Positions 23,723-32,528 of a stretch of DNA of 39,168 bases are shown here, in pieces. The notes under the pieces are model-generated. The model saw only the letters and a program-made list of their open reading frames with translations. It had not been told where the DNA came from and did not search any database. Source of the stretch: Gemmatimonadota bacterium (GTDB lineage Bacteria > Gemmatimonadota > Gemmatimonadetes > Palauibacterales > KS3-K002); contig CP070823.1 in assembly GCA_020344375.1 (NCBI GenBank), forward strand, positions 1,991,572 to 2,030,739, written 5' to 3'. Position 1 is the stretch's first letter. Every line of letters begins with the position of its first letter. The position numbers and the translations under genes are program-made.

Positions 23723-24085
23723 ATGCCAACCGTGCCGCTAACCGTTCGTCGCGTCCTCTACAGCCTGCTCGCTGCCCTCGGGTTCATCATGATGGTGCCG
23801 TTCATGGTGAACATGCGCCGCTTGCAGGCTGTACTGGGCACGGATCCCGTGGCCGTCCAGTCGGCGCTGGACGCCGCCGCCGCAGACTGGGCCCTGCGGC
23901 TGACGGGAGCCCTACTGCTCGGCCTCCTGCTCGCTACCGGTTTCCTTTACGCTGCACTCTCCGCCGGCATCCCGAGGGCCTGGCGTCCCCACGAGAACGG
24001 CGTCCCGCGCTGCCGCCGCTGCAACTCCGAGATCAGGTTCGGGATCGGACGCTGCCCGGTCTGCGACCAGCAGTTCTCTTGGTAG
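23723..24085 (+). CDS. Small membrane protein with C-terminal zinc ribbon, function unknown
   Basis: The 120-residue protein has two hydrophobic segments (VLYSLLAALGFIMMVPFMV and ALLLGLLLATGFLYAALSA) separated by a soluble loop. A short zinc ribbon ends it, with CRRC and CPVC pairs inside RCRRCNSEIRFGIGRCPVC. It is not a family I can name. It lies 17 nt after the tRNA and may share its transcript. It is not YajC, which often precedes secD. The ribosome site before ATG 23723 is weak; GTG 23732 is an alternative. Confidence 0.75.
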   Translation: MPTVPLTVRRVLYSLLAALGFIMMVPFMVNMRRLQAVLGTDPVAVQSALDAAAADWALRLTGALLLGLLLATGFLYAALSAGIPRAWRPHENGVPRCRRCNSEIRFGIGRCPVCDQQFSW

Positions 24086-24322
24086 GCCCGAGTCCGGGAG
24101 CGGACGCCTTCGGTCGGTTGGAGAGGATTGACAAGGTCATCGGCCGCCTCCACGTTATCGCTTTTGGATCGTGTTCACTCGACTCTGTCGGCAAGCCGGT
24201 CGGGGCGGAGACCGGATACCGCCCGAGCCCGGTGGGCGCCAGGCTCTGTGCGTGGACAACCGCGCGCCGTGCCACCGGCCGCAGGGGCGCTGTGACCTGC
24301 GAGGGAGGATCGTAAGGACAGA
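24086..24322 (+). promoter_or_regulatory. Leader region upstream of secD
   Basis: A perfect TTGACA lies at 24128-24133, but the -10 region (around 24151-24160) is poor. A transcript starting near 24163 would have a 160-nt leader containing a 6-bp hairpin, CCGGTC (24196-24201) with GACCGG (24210-24215), and other GC-rich inverted stretches. AAGGAC (24314-24319) just before the ATG is the likely ribosome site. I recognise no known riboswitch here. Confidence 0.35.
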
Positions 24323-25939
24323 ATGTTCTCCGGAATGCGTGGACGGCTGATCGTCATCGCGGGCACCTGCCTCGTCTGCCTGTGGGCGCTGGTGGGACCG
24401 CTTCTCAGAGGCGAGGAAGGCGAGGAACGCCGCCCGCTCAAGTTGGGCCTCGATCTCCAGGGCGGGACACACCTGGTTCTGCAGGTCTCAGACCCCGAGG
24501 GGGCAATGACCGCGGACGCGCGCGCCGACGCCGCCAGTCGGGCGCGCGAGATCATCAGCAACCGCATCGACCAGTTCGGGGTACGCGAGCCGACCATCCA
24601 GCGGGTAGGCGTCGACCGCATTATCGTCGAGCTGGCGGGCATCCAGGATGTCGGCCGGGCGAAGTCGATCATCGAGCAGACAGCCTTCCTCGAGTTCAAG
24701 ATCCTCACCGATGGCCAGGATCTCCTGGAACGTTTGCCAGCCCTCGATAGCGTGGTCGTGACGACGGTGGGGCCCGAGGAGCTTCCCGCAGAGGCGCGGG
24801 CGGAAGGCGAGCCGGGCCTGGAGGAACTGTTCCAGCGGCCGGACAGCGTTGAAGCGCAGCCCAGCGTGCCCGCGCAGGCGGAGTTGCGGCCGCTCACCCG
24901 ACTACTCCTCGAGTCAGGCGAGCCAGGGGTGCTCTTGGTCGAGGGACCGCAGGTCGAGACGGTAGAGCGCTACCTTGATCTGCCCGGGGTGAAGGCGCGG
25001 ATACCGGATGAGATCGCGCTCAACTGGGGCACGGAGACGCGTAGCGTGGCGGGGAAGATCTACCACCCGCTCTACGTCGTCGAAGCGCAGCCGCTCATCA
25101 CCGGCGAGTACCTGACCGATGCCCAGGCCACACGTGACCAGCAGTTCGGCACGCCGATCGTCCCGTTCCAGCTCACGCGGCAGGGCGGGCGGATCTTTGA
25201 ACGGGGCACGTCACGCCACGTGGGCGACCGCATGGCCATCATCTTGGATGGACGGGTGCAGGGAAGCCCGCCGGTGATCCGCGATGTGTTAGGTGACCGG
25301 GCGCAGATCGAGCTGGGTACGGGGTCGACGCTGGAGGAAGCGCAGGACATCGCGCTCGTGCTACGCGCCGGTGCCCTGCCGGCCCCGATGGAGATCATCG
25401 AGGAGCGCACGGTGGGGCCCTCGCTCGGCCAGGACTCCATCGATCAGGGCGAAGTCGCGGGCATGATCGGCGTCGCACTGGTCATCTTGATCATGATCGG
25501 CTACTACCGGTTCGCCGGTATCCTGTCGGTTCTGGGCCTCCTGGTCTACGTCCTGATCGTACTCGGCGGCCTGGCTGGCCTGCAGGCAACTCTCACTCTA
25601 CCGGGGATCGCCGGTCTGATTCTGTCAGTCGGCATGGCGGTGGACGCCAACGTTCTGATCTTCGAGCGCATCCGTGAGGAATTGGCGGGCGGAAAGACGC
25701 CGAGGACAGGTGTGGACAGCGGATTCCAGCAGGCGCTTTCGGCGATCATCGACTCGAACCTGACCACCCTGATCACCGCGCTCATCCTTTATCAGTTCGG
25801 CACCGGCCCCGTCAAAGGATTCGCGGTGACGCTGTCTATCGGGATCGTTGCCTCGTTCTTCAGCGCGGTGTTCGTGGTGAGGACGTTCATGCTGATCTGG
25901 TTGGAGACTCGGCCGCCGAGCGCCGAGCTGAGCATATAG
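24323..25939 (+). CDS. secD: Protein translocase subunit SecD
   Basis: SecD works with SecF to pull translocated proteins out of SecYEG using the proton gradient. The 538-residue protein has one N-terminal membrane segment, GLDLQGGTHLVLQV (start of the P1 periplasmic domain), NRIDQFGVREPTIQRVG, IIVELAGIQD and the P1-head. Five C-terminal membrane helices with GMAVDANVLIFERIREE follow. A Pro/Glu-rich stretch at about 148-195 looks like a lineage-specific insertion in P1. secF follows after 19 nt. Confidence 0.96.
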   Translation: MFSGMRGRLIVIAGTCLVCLWALVGPLLRGEEGEERRPLKLGLDLQGGTHLVLQVSDPEGAMTADARADAASRAREIISNRIDQFGVREPTIQRVGVDRIIVELAGIQDVGRAKSIIEQTAFLEFKILTDGQDLLERLPALDSVVVTTVGPEELPAEARAEGEPGLEELFQRPDSVEAQPSVPAQAELRPLTRLLLESGEPGVLLVEGPQVETVERYLDLPGVKARIPDEIALNWGTETRSVAGKIYHPLYVVEAQPLITGEYLTDAQATRDQQFGTPIVPFQLTRQGGRIFERGTSRHVGDRMAIILDGRVQGSPPVIRDVLGDRAQIELGTGSTLEEAQDIALVLRAGALPAPMEIIEERTVGPSLGQDSIDQGEVAGMIGVALVILIMIGYYRFAGILSVLGLLVYVLIVLGGLAGLQATLTLPGIAGLILSVGMAVDANVLIFERIREELAGGKTPRTGVDSGFQQALSAIIDSNLTTLITALILYQFGTGPVKGFAVTLSIGIVASFFSAVFVVRTFMLIWLETRPPSAELSI

Positions 25940-25958
25940 GACGCGGGGGAGGGAAGCG

Positions 25959-26900
25959 ATGCGGCTGTTTGCCAGCGCGAACTACAAGTTCCTGGAGATA
26001 CGCCAGACCGCCTACATCGTCTCGGGTGTGCTGATCGCTATCGGTCTGATCTCCATCGCTCTTCACCGTGGCCTGAATTACGGCGTGGACTTCACCGGCG
26101 GCACGCTGTTCCAGGTGCGCTTCAGCGAGAACGTTGCGGCGGCCGATGTGCGCAGCGCGCTCGGCGGCGCCGGCTTCACGAACCTCCAGGTGCAGGATTT
26201 CGGCCGTGAAGGCGAGTTTCTCATCCGGCTGGCCGAGTTCATCGAGGCGGGCGACAGGGAACTCGCCACGCGCGTCGACGATACGTTGAGCGAGCGGTTC
26301 GGCCAGGACTCGTACGCCGTCGTGCGCACGGAGGCCGTCGGGCCGAAGGTCGGCGGCGAGTTGCGGCAGCGCGCCGTAGGCGCCGTGTTGATCTCCTTCC
26401 TGCTGACCCTCCTCTACTTGGGCTTCCGGTTCGAGTGGAGGTTCGGGCTGGCTGCGATCGTCGCTACAGTGCACGACGTCTTGTTCGCCTTCGGTGTCAT
26501 CTCGGTCTTGAACATCGAGATATCGCTGCCGACGGTCGCTGCCATCCTCACCATCATCGGGTATTCGCTCAACGACACGATCATCATTTTCGATCGGATT
26601 CGCGAGAACCTGAAGAAGCTCCGGCGACTGCCTTACATCGACATCCTGGACCGATCCATCAACGAGACGCTGCCGCGGACGGTGATGACCAGCGGCACGA
26701 CGCTCGCAGTTCTGCTGGCGCTGGCGGTCTTCGGTGGGGCCGTCATCCGCGAGTTCACGATCGTGCTGATCGTCGGGGTCATCATCGGGACGTACTCCTC
26801 GATCTTCGTCGCCTCACCGGCTCTCCTGGAAGTGGAGCGGCGGTCGGGCGGCGTCCGCAGCAAGACGGATCGCAGGAGGGTGGTAACCAGCCCACGCTGA
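25959..26900 (+). CDS. secF: Protein translocase subunit SecF
   Basis: SecF is the partner of SecD. The 313-residue protein has an N-terminal membrane helix, then GLNYGVDFTGGTLFQVRF, a short periplasmic domain and RTEAVGPKVGGELRQRAV. The five-helix RND-type bundle with IGYSLNDTIIIFDRIREN and PRTVMTSGTT follows. The ATG at 25959 follows GGGGGAGGGAAGCG. tatD begins 3 nt after the stop. Confidence 0.96.
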   Translation: MRLFASANYKFLEIRQTAYIVSGVLIAIGLISIALHRGLNYGVDFTGGTLFQVRFSENVAAADVRSALGGAGFTNLQVQDFGREGEFLIRLAEFIEAGDRELATRVDDTLSERFGQDSYAVVRTEAVGPKVGGELRQRAVGAVLISFLLTLLYLGFRFEWRFGLAAIVATVHDVLFAFGVISVLNIEISLPTVAAILTIIGYSLNDTIIIFDRIRENLKKLRRLPYIDILDRSINETLPRTVMTSGTTLAVLLALAVFGGAVIREFTIVLIVGVIIGTYSSIFVASPALLEVERRSGGVRSKTDRRRVVTSPR

Positions 26901-26903
26901 CGC

Positions 26904-27677
26904 GTGAGAACGTTCGATTCGCACGCACATCTGACGGACCCGAGCTTCGCAGCAGAACTGGACGATGTGCTGGCGCGGGCGGCGGATGAGGGCGTCGCCG
27001 CGATCGTGACCATCGCGAGCGATCTGGAGGACGCTGTTGCAGCCTGCGAGCTGGCCCGTCGTAGCTCGCGGCCGCGAGTTTGGTCCACAGCCGGTATCCA
27101 TCCGCACGAGGCCGAGCGCTGCACGCCTGAGGCCCTGGTCGAGCTGGAACGTCTGGCTGGCTCGGATGTCGTGGTCGCGATAGGCGAGACCGGTCTCGAC
27201 TTCCACTACGAGAACGCGCCGCGTGACCAGCAGATCGCGGCCTTCCGGTCGCAGATCGGGCTGGCCGAACGATTGGGTTTGCCGGTCGTCGTGCACTCGC
27301 GCGAGGCAGATGCTGAGTTGGTCCGGGTAGTCAACGACTATTCGGATCGGGTCGTCGGGGTCCTGCACTGCTTCACTGGCGGCGCTCAACTGCTGCAAAC
27401 CGCTCTGGCGACCGGCTGGTATGTATCCTTCTCCGGGATCGTGACTTTTGCCAGGTACTACGGCGCTCACCACGTGCAGGCAGTACCAGGAGATCGCTTG
27501 CTGGTGGAGACGGATAGCCCCTACCTTGCGCCGGTGCCGCTGCGCGGGCGCAGAAACGAGCCGTCTTACCTGCAGCACGTGGTTCGCGGCGTCGCGCAGC
27601 TGCGCGGGGAGGATCCGGCGGCAGTTGCCAGTGTGACCTTCGAGAATGCGTGCCGATTCTATGGCCGAGGGGGCTGA
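26904..27677 (+). CDS. tatD: TatD-family metal-dependent hydrolase (DNase)
   Basis: TatD enzymes are two-metal nucleases that act as 3'-5' exonucleases or quality-control DNases. The 257-residue protein keeps all ligands: DSHAHL with H7 and H9, GETGLDFH with E95, VVHSREAD with H131, HCFTGG with H155, and ETDSPYLAP with D204. The start is GTG 26904, 3 nt after secF. Despite the name there is no link to Tat export, and its placement after secDF is probably operon packing. Confidence 0.94.
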   Translation: MRTFDSHAHLTDPSFAAELDDVLARAADEGVAAIVTIASDLEDAVAACELARRSSRPRVWSTAGIHPHEAERCTPEALVELERLAGSDVVVAIGETGLDFHYENAPRDQQIAAFRSQIGLAERLGLPVVVHSREADAELVRVVNDYSDRVVGVLHCFTGGAQLLQTALATGWYVSFSGIVTFARYYGAHHVQAVPGDRLLVETDSPYLAPVPLRGRRNEPSYLQHVVRGVAQLRGEDPAAVASVTFENACRFYGRGG

Positions 27678-27679
27678 AT

Positions 27680-28360
27680 ATGCCGATGCGCGGAATACTC
27701 GGGCTGTTTGCCAAGTCGCCCTTCGGGTTGATGGTGAAGCACACCGCTTTGGTGCAGGAGACGGTCCAACTCCTGCGTCCTCTCTTCGATGCGCTGCTGG
27801 CCGATGACCGTGAACGGCTAGCGCAGATCTACGAAGAGATCTGCCAGAAGGAGCATGAGGCAGACGAGACGAAGAATCAAGTTCGGGACCACATCCCGAA
27901 GTCGGTGTTCCTGCCGGTCAACCGCAGTGACATTCTCTTGTATGTCAAGGAGCAGGATGGCATCGCGGATGCGGTCGAGGACGTCGCCGTGATCCTCATG
28001 ATGCGTGATCCCAAGAGGATACCTGTGCTCGAGCCGAAGCTGATCGAGCTCGTCGAGCAGGTGAACGGGACGGCTGAGCTCCTCTTTCAAGCGGCGGGCG
28101 AGCTGATGAACCTCGTGGCCGCATCCTTCTCCGGCCCGGAGGTGAACAAGGTTCTCGACTTGGTCGCCGAGGTGCACGGGGAAGAGGCGAAGTCAGATAG
28201 GCTGCAGGCCGAATTCAGCAAGCTGGTCTTCGCGCGCGAAGACGAGATCGATCCGATCAGTATCTTCCAGTGGATGCACATCGTCCAGGTGCTCGGCGAT
28301 GTTGCCGACCACGCTGAAAACACCGGCGACGTGCTTCGGCTGATGGTGGCCAGGGCATGA
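27680..28360 (+). CDS. DUF47 / PhoU-like accessory protein of phosphate transport
   Basis: The 226-residue all-helical cytosolic protein matches the DUF47 (Pit accessory) family: FGLMVKHTALVQETVQLL, the metal-binding-type EICQKEHEADETKNQVRDHI, and YVKEQDGIADAVEDVAVILM. Such proteins sit directly before PiT transporters and are thought to regulate them. ATG 27680 follows GAGGGGG; an alternative start is ATG 27686. The PiT gene begins 70 nt downstream. Confidence 0.9.
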   Translation: MPMRGILGLFAKSPFGLMVKHTALVQETVQLLRPLFDALLADDRERLAQIYEEICQKEHEADETKNQVRDHIPKSVFLPVNRSDILLYVKEQDGIADAVEDVAVILMMRDPKRIPVLEPKLIELVEQVNGTAELLFQAAGELMNLVAASFSGPEVNKVLDLVAEVHGEEAKSDRLQAEFSKLVFAREDEIDPISIFQWMHIVQVLGDVADHAENTGDVLRLMVARA

Positions 28361-28430
28361 GGCGCGTCTCAGAGTTGAGCGCGGGACCCCCGGATTACGC
28401 GTTGGGGCCGACAGCAGGCCGGGGCACAGG

Positions 28431-29690
28431 ATGACGGCGCACTGGCTCATTCTCGGCCTCATTCTGGTTGTCGGCCTCTACATGGCCTGGAACATCGGCG
28501 CCAACGACGTGGCCAACGCCATGGGCACGTCCGTCGGGTCCGGCGCCGTGACCCTCAAGCAGGCTGTCCTCATCGCCGCGATCTTCGAGTTCAGCGGGGC
28601 CGTCTTGGTCGGGTCGCACGTGACCCAGACCATCCGCAGCGGCATCCTTGACACGTCAGTCTACACTCCGACGGGCCAGTTCGGGGCGGATGGGCCGCTG
28701 CTCCTCATGCTGGGGATGGTCGCGGCGCTGATCGCTGCCGGTATCTGGCTCCAGCTCGCTACCACGTTCGGGCTCCCCGTCTCGACCACTCACTCGATCG
28801 TCGGTGCGGTGGTCGGATTCGGGGTCGTAGCTGCCGGGTTCTCCAATGTCAACTGGCTGACGATCTTGCGCATCGCGGGCAGCTGGGTGATCTCCCCGCT
28901 TGCGGGGGCTCTGGTGGCGTTCCTCATGTTTGTGCACTTGCGGCGGACGATACTGCGCCAGCCCGACCCAGCGGAGAGGGTGCGCCGCCAATCGCCCTAC
29001 TTGGTGGGTCTGGTCACGGTCATCCTCGTTCTGAGCTTCGTGTACAAAGGGCTGAAGAATGTGCTTCATGATCCGCCTTGGTGGATGGTGCTGGGCGGCG
29101 CCATAGTGGTGGCGGTCGTAGCGGGGAGCGGTGCGCGCGTTGCGGTGGCGCGGACGGTTCGGGTCGCCGCCAATCCCTACCAGTTCGTGGAGCGGATCTT
29201 CGGGTGGCTGCAGATACTGACGGCTAGCTTTGTGGCGTTTGCCCACGGGGCTAACGACGTGGCCAATGCTGTTGGGCCGGTGGCGGCGGTAGTCCACATC
29301 GCCCAGACGGGCGAAGTGGCCGGCCGGGTAGCGGTCCCGACCTATGTGCTGATGGCAGGCGGACTCGGGATCGTGGTTGGATTGGCCACTTGGGGCTACA
29401 AGGTGATCGAGACCGTGGGTCGGGCGATTACCGAGATGGCGCCGTCACGTGGTTTCAGTGCGGAGTTCGGCGCCGCCAGCACGGTCCTGGTGTTCTCGCT
29501 TCTGGGCCTCCCTGTGTCCACGACCCACACGCTGGTGGGGGCAGTGATCGGCGTCGGCCTCGCCCACGGCCTCGGGGCCCTCAACCTCAGGGTAGTGCGG
29601 AACATCGTCAACTCCTGGATCATCACGGTCCCCATTTCTGCGCTGCTCGCCGCCATCGCCTTCCTGATCTTGCGCCTCATATTCATGTGA
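28431..29690 (+). CDS. Inorganic phosphate transporter, PiT family
   Basis: The 419-residue membrane protein imports phosphate (often as metal phosphate) driven by protons or sodium. The PiT inverted repeat is clear. GANDVANAMGTSVGSGAVT (from about residue 23) and GLPVSTTHSIVGAVVGFG in the first half are mirrored by GANDVANAVGPVAAV and GLPVSTTHTLVGAVIG in the second. About ten hydrophobic segments are present. It pairs with the DUF47 gene before it. Confidence 0.95.
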   Translation: MTAHWLILGLILVVGLYMAWNIGANDVANAMGTSVGSGAVTLKQAVLIAAIFEFSGAVLVGSHVTQTIRSGILDTSVYTPTGQFGADGPLLLMLGMVAALIAAGIWLQLATTFGLPVSTTHSIVGAVVGFGVVAAGFSNVNWLTILRIAGSWVISPLAGALVAFLMFVHLRRTILRQPDPAERVRRQSPYLVGLVTVILVLSFVYKGLKNVLHDPPWWMVLGGAIVVAVVAGSGARVAVARTVRVAANPYQFVERIFGWLQILTASFVAFAHGANDVANAVGPVAAVVHIAQTGEVAGRVAVPTYVLMAGGLGIVVGLATWGYKVIETVGRAITEMAPSRGFSAEFGAASTVLVFSLLGLPVSTTHTLVGAVIGVGLAHGLGALNLRVVRNIVNSWIITVPISALLAAIAFLILRLIFM

Positions 29691-29724
29691 AGCGGCGCAC
29701 CGGGGCGGGCGCTGATGAGCTCGC

Positions 29725-29753
29725 TTGATGGCGGCCGGTGGGCCCGATAGCTT
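29725..29753 (+). promoter_or_regulatory. Possible promoter giving a leaderless mutL transcript
   Basis: TTGATG (29725-29730), 17 bases, TAGCTT (29748-29753). The predicted transcription start coincides with the A of the mutL ATG at 29760, and there is no Shine-Dalgarno there. Confidence 0.45.
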
Positions 29754-29759
29754 CGGTGC

Positions 29760-31523
29760 ATGCAGCGTCGCATTCATATCCTGCCCGACCACGTGGCCAA
29801 CCAGATCGCGGCCGGTGAGGTGGTGGAGCGGCCGGCCTCCGCGATCAAGGAGCTGGTCGAGAACTCGCTCGACGCCCTGGCCAGCCAGATCGAGATCGAG
29901 ATTCGCAACGGCGGCAAGACGGAGTTGCGGGTCGCCGATGATGGCTACGGGATGGGGCGCGACGACGCCCTGCTGGCCATCGACCGGCATGCCACCTCGA
30001 AGATACGCGACGAGAAAGATCTGCGTGCGATCCGCAGCCTCGGATTTCGTGGCGAGGCGCTGCCGTCTATCGCCGCTGTATCGCGCTTCGAGCTGGAGAC
30101 CGCTTCGGTCGAGGACGGTGAGGGAACGCGCATCAAGATCAATGGAGGGCGTGTGGTGGCGGTGGAGGAGATCGCCCGGCGGCCCGGAACCACCGTGACC
30201 GTGCGGTCGCTCTTCTTCAACGTGCCCGCTCGGGCCAAGTTCCTCCGCTCCGCCGCTGCTGAGGCGCGCGCAGTCTCTGAGGCGACCACGGCACTGGCTC
30301 TTGCCAACCTGAGCACCGGCTTCCGCCTGCACTCCAACGGTCGCGAGCTGCTCGACGTGCCGCGCACCGGCGATCTGGCAGCTCGTATCGCGGCGATCTG
30401 GGGCGAAGACCTGGCGTCGCAGCTACTCCCGATCGACTACCTGTCCGATGGCCTGCGCGTCGCCGGCCTGATCCAGCGGCCTGCCGACACCCGGCCCGGG
30501 AGCCGCAGGCTCTATCTGTTCGTGAACGGTCGCCCCTTCAGTGATCGCTTCATCGTTCGCGCCGCCGAGGAGGCTTACCGGACCACGCTGCCCGGTGGGT
30601 ATCGCCCGGTCCTCTTCCTGTATCTCGAGCTGCCCGCGGAGGAGGTGGATGTGAACGTGCACCCGGCAAAAGCCGAGGTGCGCTTCCTTAACAAGATGAA
30701 GGTGGAGGCGACGGTGACGGAGGCGGTGCGCTCCGGGCTCGAAGGGATCGAGAGCACGGCGAGCCTCGGCCAGCAAGCGACCGGTACGGTGCAGCTGACT
30801 TCCAGAGGCCTTCCGCCAGGCCAGGCCCGGCCTCGCCCAACTGCAGCGACGCCCGGCGGCGCCCAGATGGCGTTGTTCGTGCCCGGCGAGGTGGTACCGT
30901 CAAAGCCCAGCGCCGAGACGGGAGAGGAGCCCGGCTGGTGGACGGGACGAGCAGGCGCGATGTGGCAGCTCCACGACTCCTACATCCTCGCCGAGACACG
31001 CAGTGGCCTGATCATCGTAGACCAGCACTCGGCACACGAGCGGGTGCTTTTCGAACAGATGATGAGGGACTTCCGGGGTGGAAAGACATCCTCCCAGCGG
31101 TTGCTGTTCCCGATCACGCTCAGGCTTTCGCCCGGCGAGATGCAGGCCGTCGAGGAGCTCGCCGGAGTTCTGAGGCGGGTAGGCTACGAGCTGGAAACCT
31201 TCGGGAGCAACACTGTGATCATCCACGCCGTCCCCAACCCGCACCCGCACTTCGACGCCGAGCGCTGTTTCCGCGAGATGATCGCCGAGCTCGCACACGG
31301 TTCCCCGCTCGTCGATTCGGCGCGTAACCAGCATGAGCGCGTCGCCAAGTCGTTCGCCTGCAAGGCGGCGGTCAAGGCCGGACAGCCCCTTTCCGAGCGC
31401 GAGATGACGGAGCTGTTCGACCGGCTGTTCGCCTCGGAGCTGCCTGGCCACGACGTGCACGGCCGGCCCACGATCCTCCGGCTCTCCCTTGAGGAGCTCG
31501 CGCGGCGGTTCGGCCGCAGCTGA
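29760..31523 (+). CDS. mutL: DNA mismatch repair protein MutL
   Basis: MutL couples mismatch recognition by MutS to strand incision. The 587-residue protein has the GHKL ATPase motifs ELVENSLDA (31-39), DDGYGM, RHATSKI and RSLGFRGEALPSIAAV, and GTTVTVRSLFFNVPAR. The C-terminal endonuclease motif is DQHSAHERVLFE (from D421; usually DQHA), so nicking activity is likely. The second metal-site motif is DVHGRP (565-570), where most endonuclease MutLs have CPHGRP, so one metal ligand differs. A Cys remains in FACKAAVKAG. The conserved N-terminus fixes the ATG. miaA follows. Confidence 0.96.
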   Translation: MQRRIHILPDHVANQIAAGEVVERPASAIKELVENSLDALASQIEIEIRNGGKTELRVADDGYGMGRDDALLAIDRHATSKIRDEKDLRAIRSLGFRGEALPSIAAVSRFELETASVEDGEGTRIKINGGRVVAVEEIARRPGTTVTVRSLFFNVPARAKFLRSAAAEARAVSEATTALALANLSTGFRLHSNGRELLDVPRTGDLAARIAAIWGEDLASQLLPIDYLSDGLRVAGLIQRPADTRPGSRRLYLFVNGRPFSDRFIVRAAEEAYRTTLPGGYRPVLFLYLELPAEEVDVNVHPAKAEVRFLNKMKVEATVTEAVRSGLEGIESTASLGQQATGTVQLTSRGLPPGQARPRPTAATPGGAQMALFVPGEVVPSKPSAETGEEPGWWTGRAGAMWQLHDSYILAETRSGLIIVDQHSAHERVLFEQMMRDFRGGKTSSQRLLFPITLRLSPGEMQAVEELAGVLRRVGYELETFGSNTVIIHAVPNPHPHFDAERCFREMIAELAHGSPLVDSARNQHERVAKSFACKAAVKAGQPLSEREMTELFDRLFASELPGHDVHGRPTILRLSLEELARRFGRS

Positions 31524-31540
31524 GAACTCCCACGGCGCTG

Positions 31541-32527
31541 ATGACCTCGCGAGCCACACCCGACGCCATCGTCATCACCGGTGCCACCGGCACGGGCAAG
31601 ACGGAACTCGGCGTTGAGGTCGCGGAGTGCACCGGCGGTGAGATCATCTCCGCGGATTCGCGGCAGGTGTTTCGCTACATGGATATCGGCACGGCGAAGC
31701 CGTCGGCCGTGCTGCGTCACCGTGTCCCACATCACGGGCTCGACTGCCTGGAGCCGGATGAGAGCTACAGCGCCGGCCGCTTCGCGCGCGACGCCTGGGA
31801 TTCGATCACACAAGTCAACGAATGTGGCGGCACACCGATCATCGTTGGCGGAACCGGCTTCTTCATCCGCGTGCTGCTCGCGCCCTTGGGCCCCGAGCCC
31901 GCCTTCGAGCCGGAGCAGCGGATGCGAATACGAAGCTACCTATCCGGCCGCGCGCCGGAGGAGTTGAAGAGGTGGCTGCGCCGCCTGGATCCCCGTCGGG
32001 CGGAGGGTTTGGCTGGCGAAAGTGGGCGCCAGCGTCTGGCGCGATCGCTGGAAGTCGTGCTGCTCTCGGGACGGCCGCATTCCTGGTGGCTGGCTCAGCC
32101 GCCGGAGACGTCCGTGCTGCGGGCGATGGTCTTCTGCCTTGACCTGCCGCGCCTCGAGCTCTACGAGCGGATCGACCGCCGCTTCGACCGGATGATGGCC
32201 GAAGGCCTGCTCGACGAGGTGCGCCAGCTGCTGACTCGCTTCCCAGCGACCGCGCCCGGACTGACGTCGGTGGGATACGCGGAGTTGATCTCGCACCTGC
32301 GCGGTGAGCGTACGCTGGAGAAGGCCGTGGAGGACGCAAAGCGCAGTACGCGGCGGTTCGCGCGTCGCCAGCTCACCTGGTTCCGGCACCAGCTCCCCGA
32401 GGATACGATCTGGCTTGCGGCCGACCGCGGGCGCTCAGAGCTGGTCGATGAGATCGTGCGGCGTTGGGAAGAGCGGGTGACGCGGCCTGGCCTAGAGACA
32501 TCCCCACCCGTAGCTTCCGGCGGCTGA
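31541..32527 (+). CDS. miaA: tRNA dimethylallyltransferase
   Basis: MiaA adds a dimethylallyl group to N6 of A37 in tRNAs reading UNN codons. The 328-residue protein has the P-loop GATGTGKT (14-21), SADSRQVFRYMDIGTAKPS, VPHHGLDCLEPDESYSAGRF and IIVGGTGFFIRVLL. Its tail includes SVGYAELISHL and TRRFARRQLTWFR, all typical. It stands 17 nt after mutL, the frequent mutL-miaA order. Confidence 0.96.
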   Translation: MTSRATPDAIVITGATGTGKTELGVEVAECTGGEIISADSRQVFRYMDIGTAKPSAVLRHRVPHHGLDCLEPDESYSAGRFARDAWDSITQVNECGGTPIIVGGTGFFIRVLLAPLGPEPAFEPEQRMRIRSYLSGRAPEELKRWLRRLDPRRAEGLAGESGRQRLARSLEVVLLSGRPHSWWLAQPPETSVLRAMVFCLDLPRLELYERIDRRFDRMMAEGLLDEVRQLLTRFPATAPGLTSVGYAELISHLRGERTLEKAVEDAKRSTRRFARRQLTWFRHQLPEDTIWLAADRGRSELVDEIVRRWEERVTRPGLETSPPVASGG

Positions 32528-32528
32528 C

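Noticed and set aside
23493-23729. N-terminal extension of trkA reading RQDSNLRPTDYESAALPTEL
   Set aside because: This is the antisense translation of the tRNA, a well-known artefact of gene calling. The true TrkA start is at 23492 with a good ribosome site.
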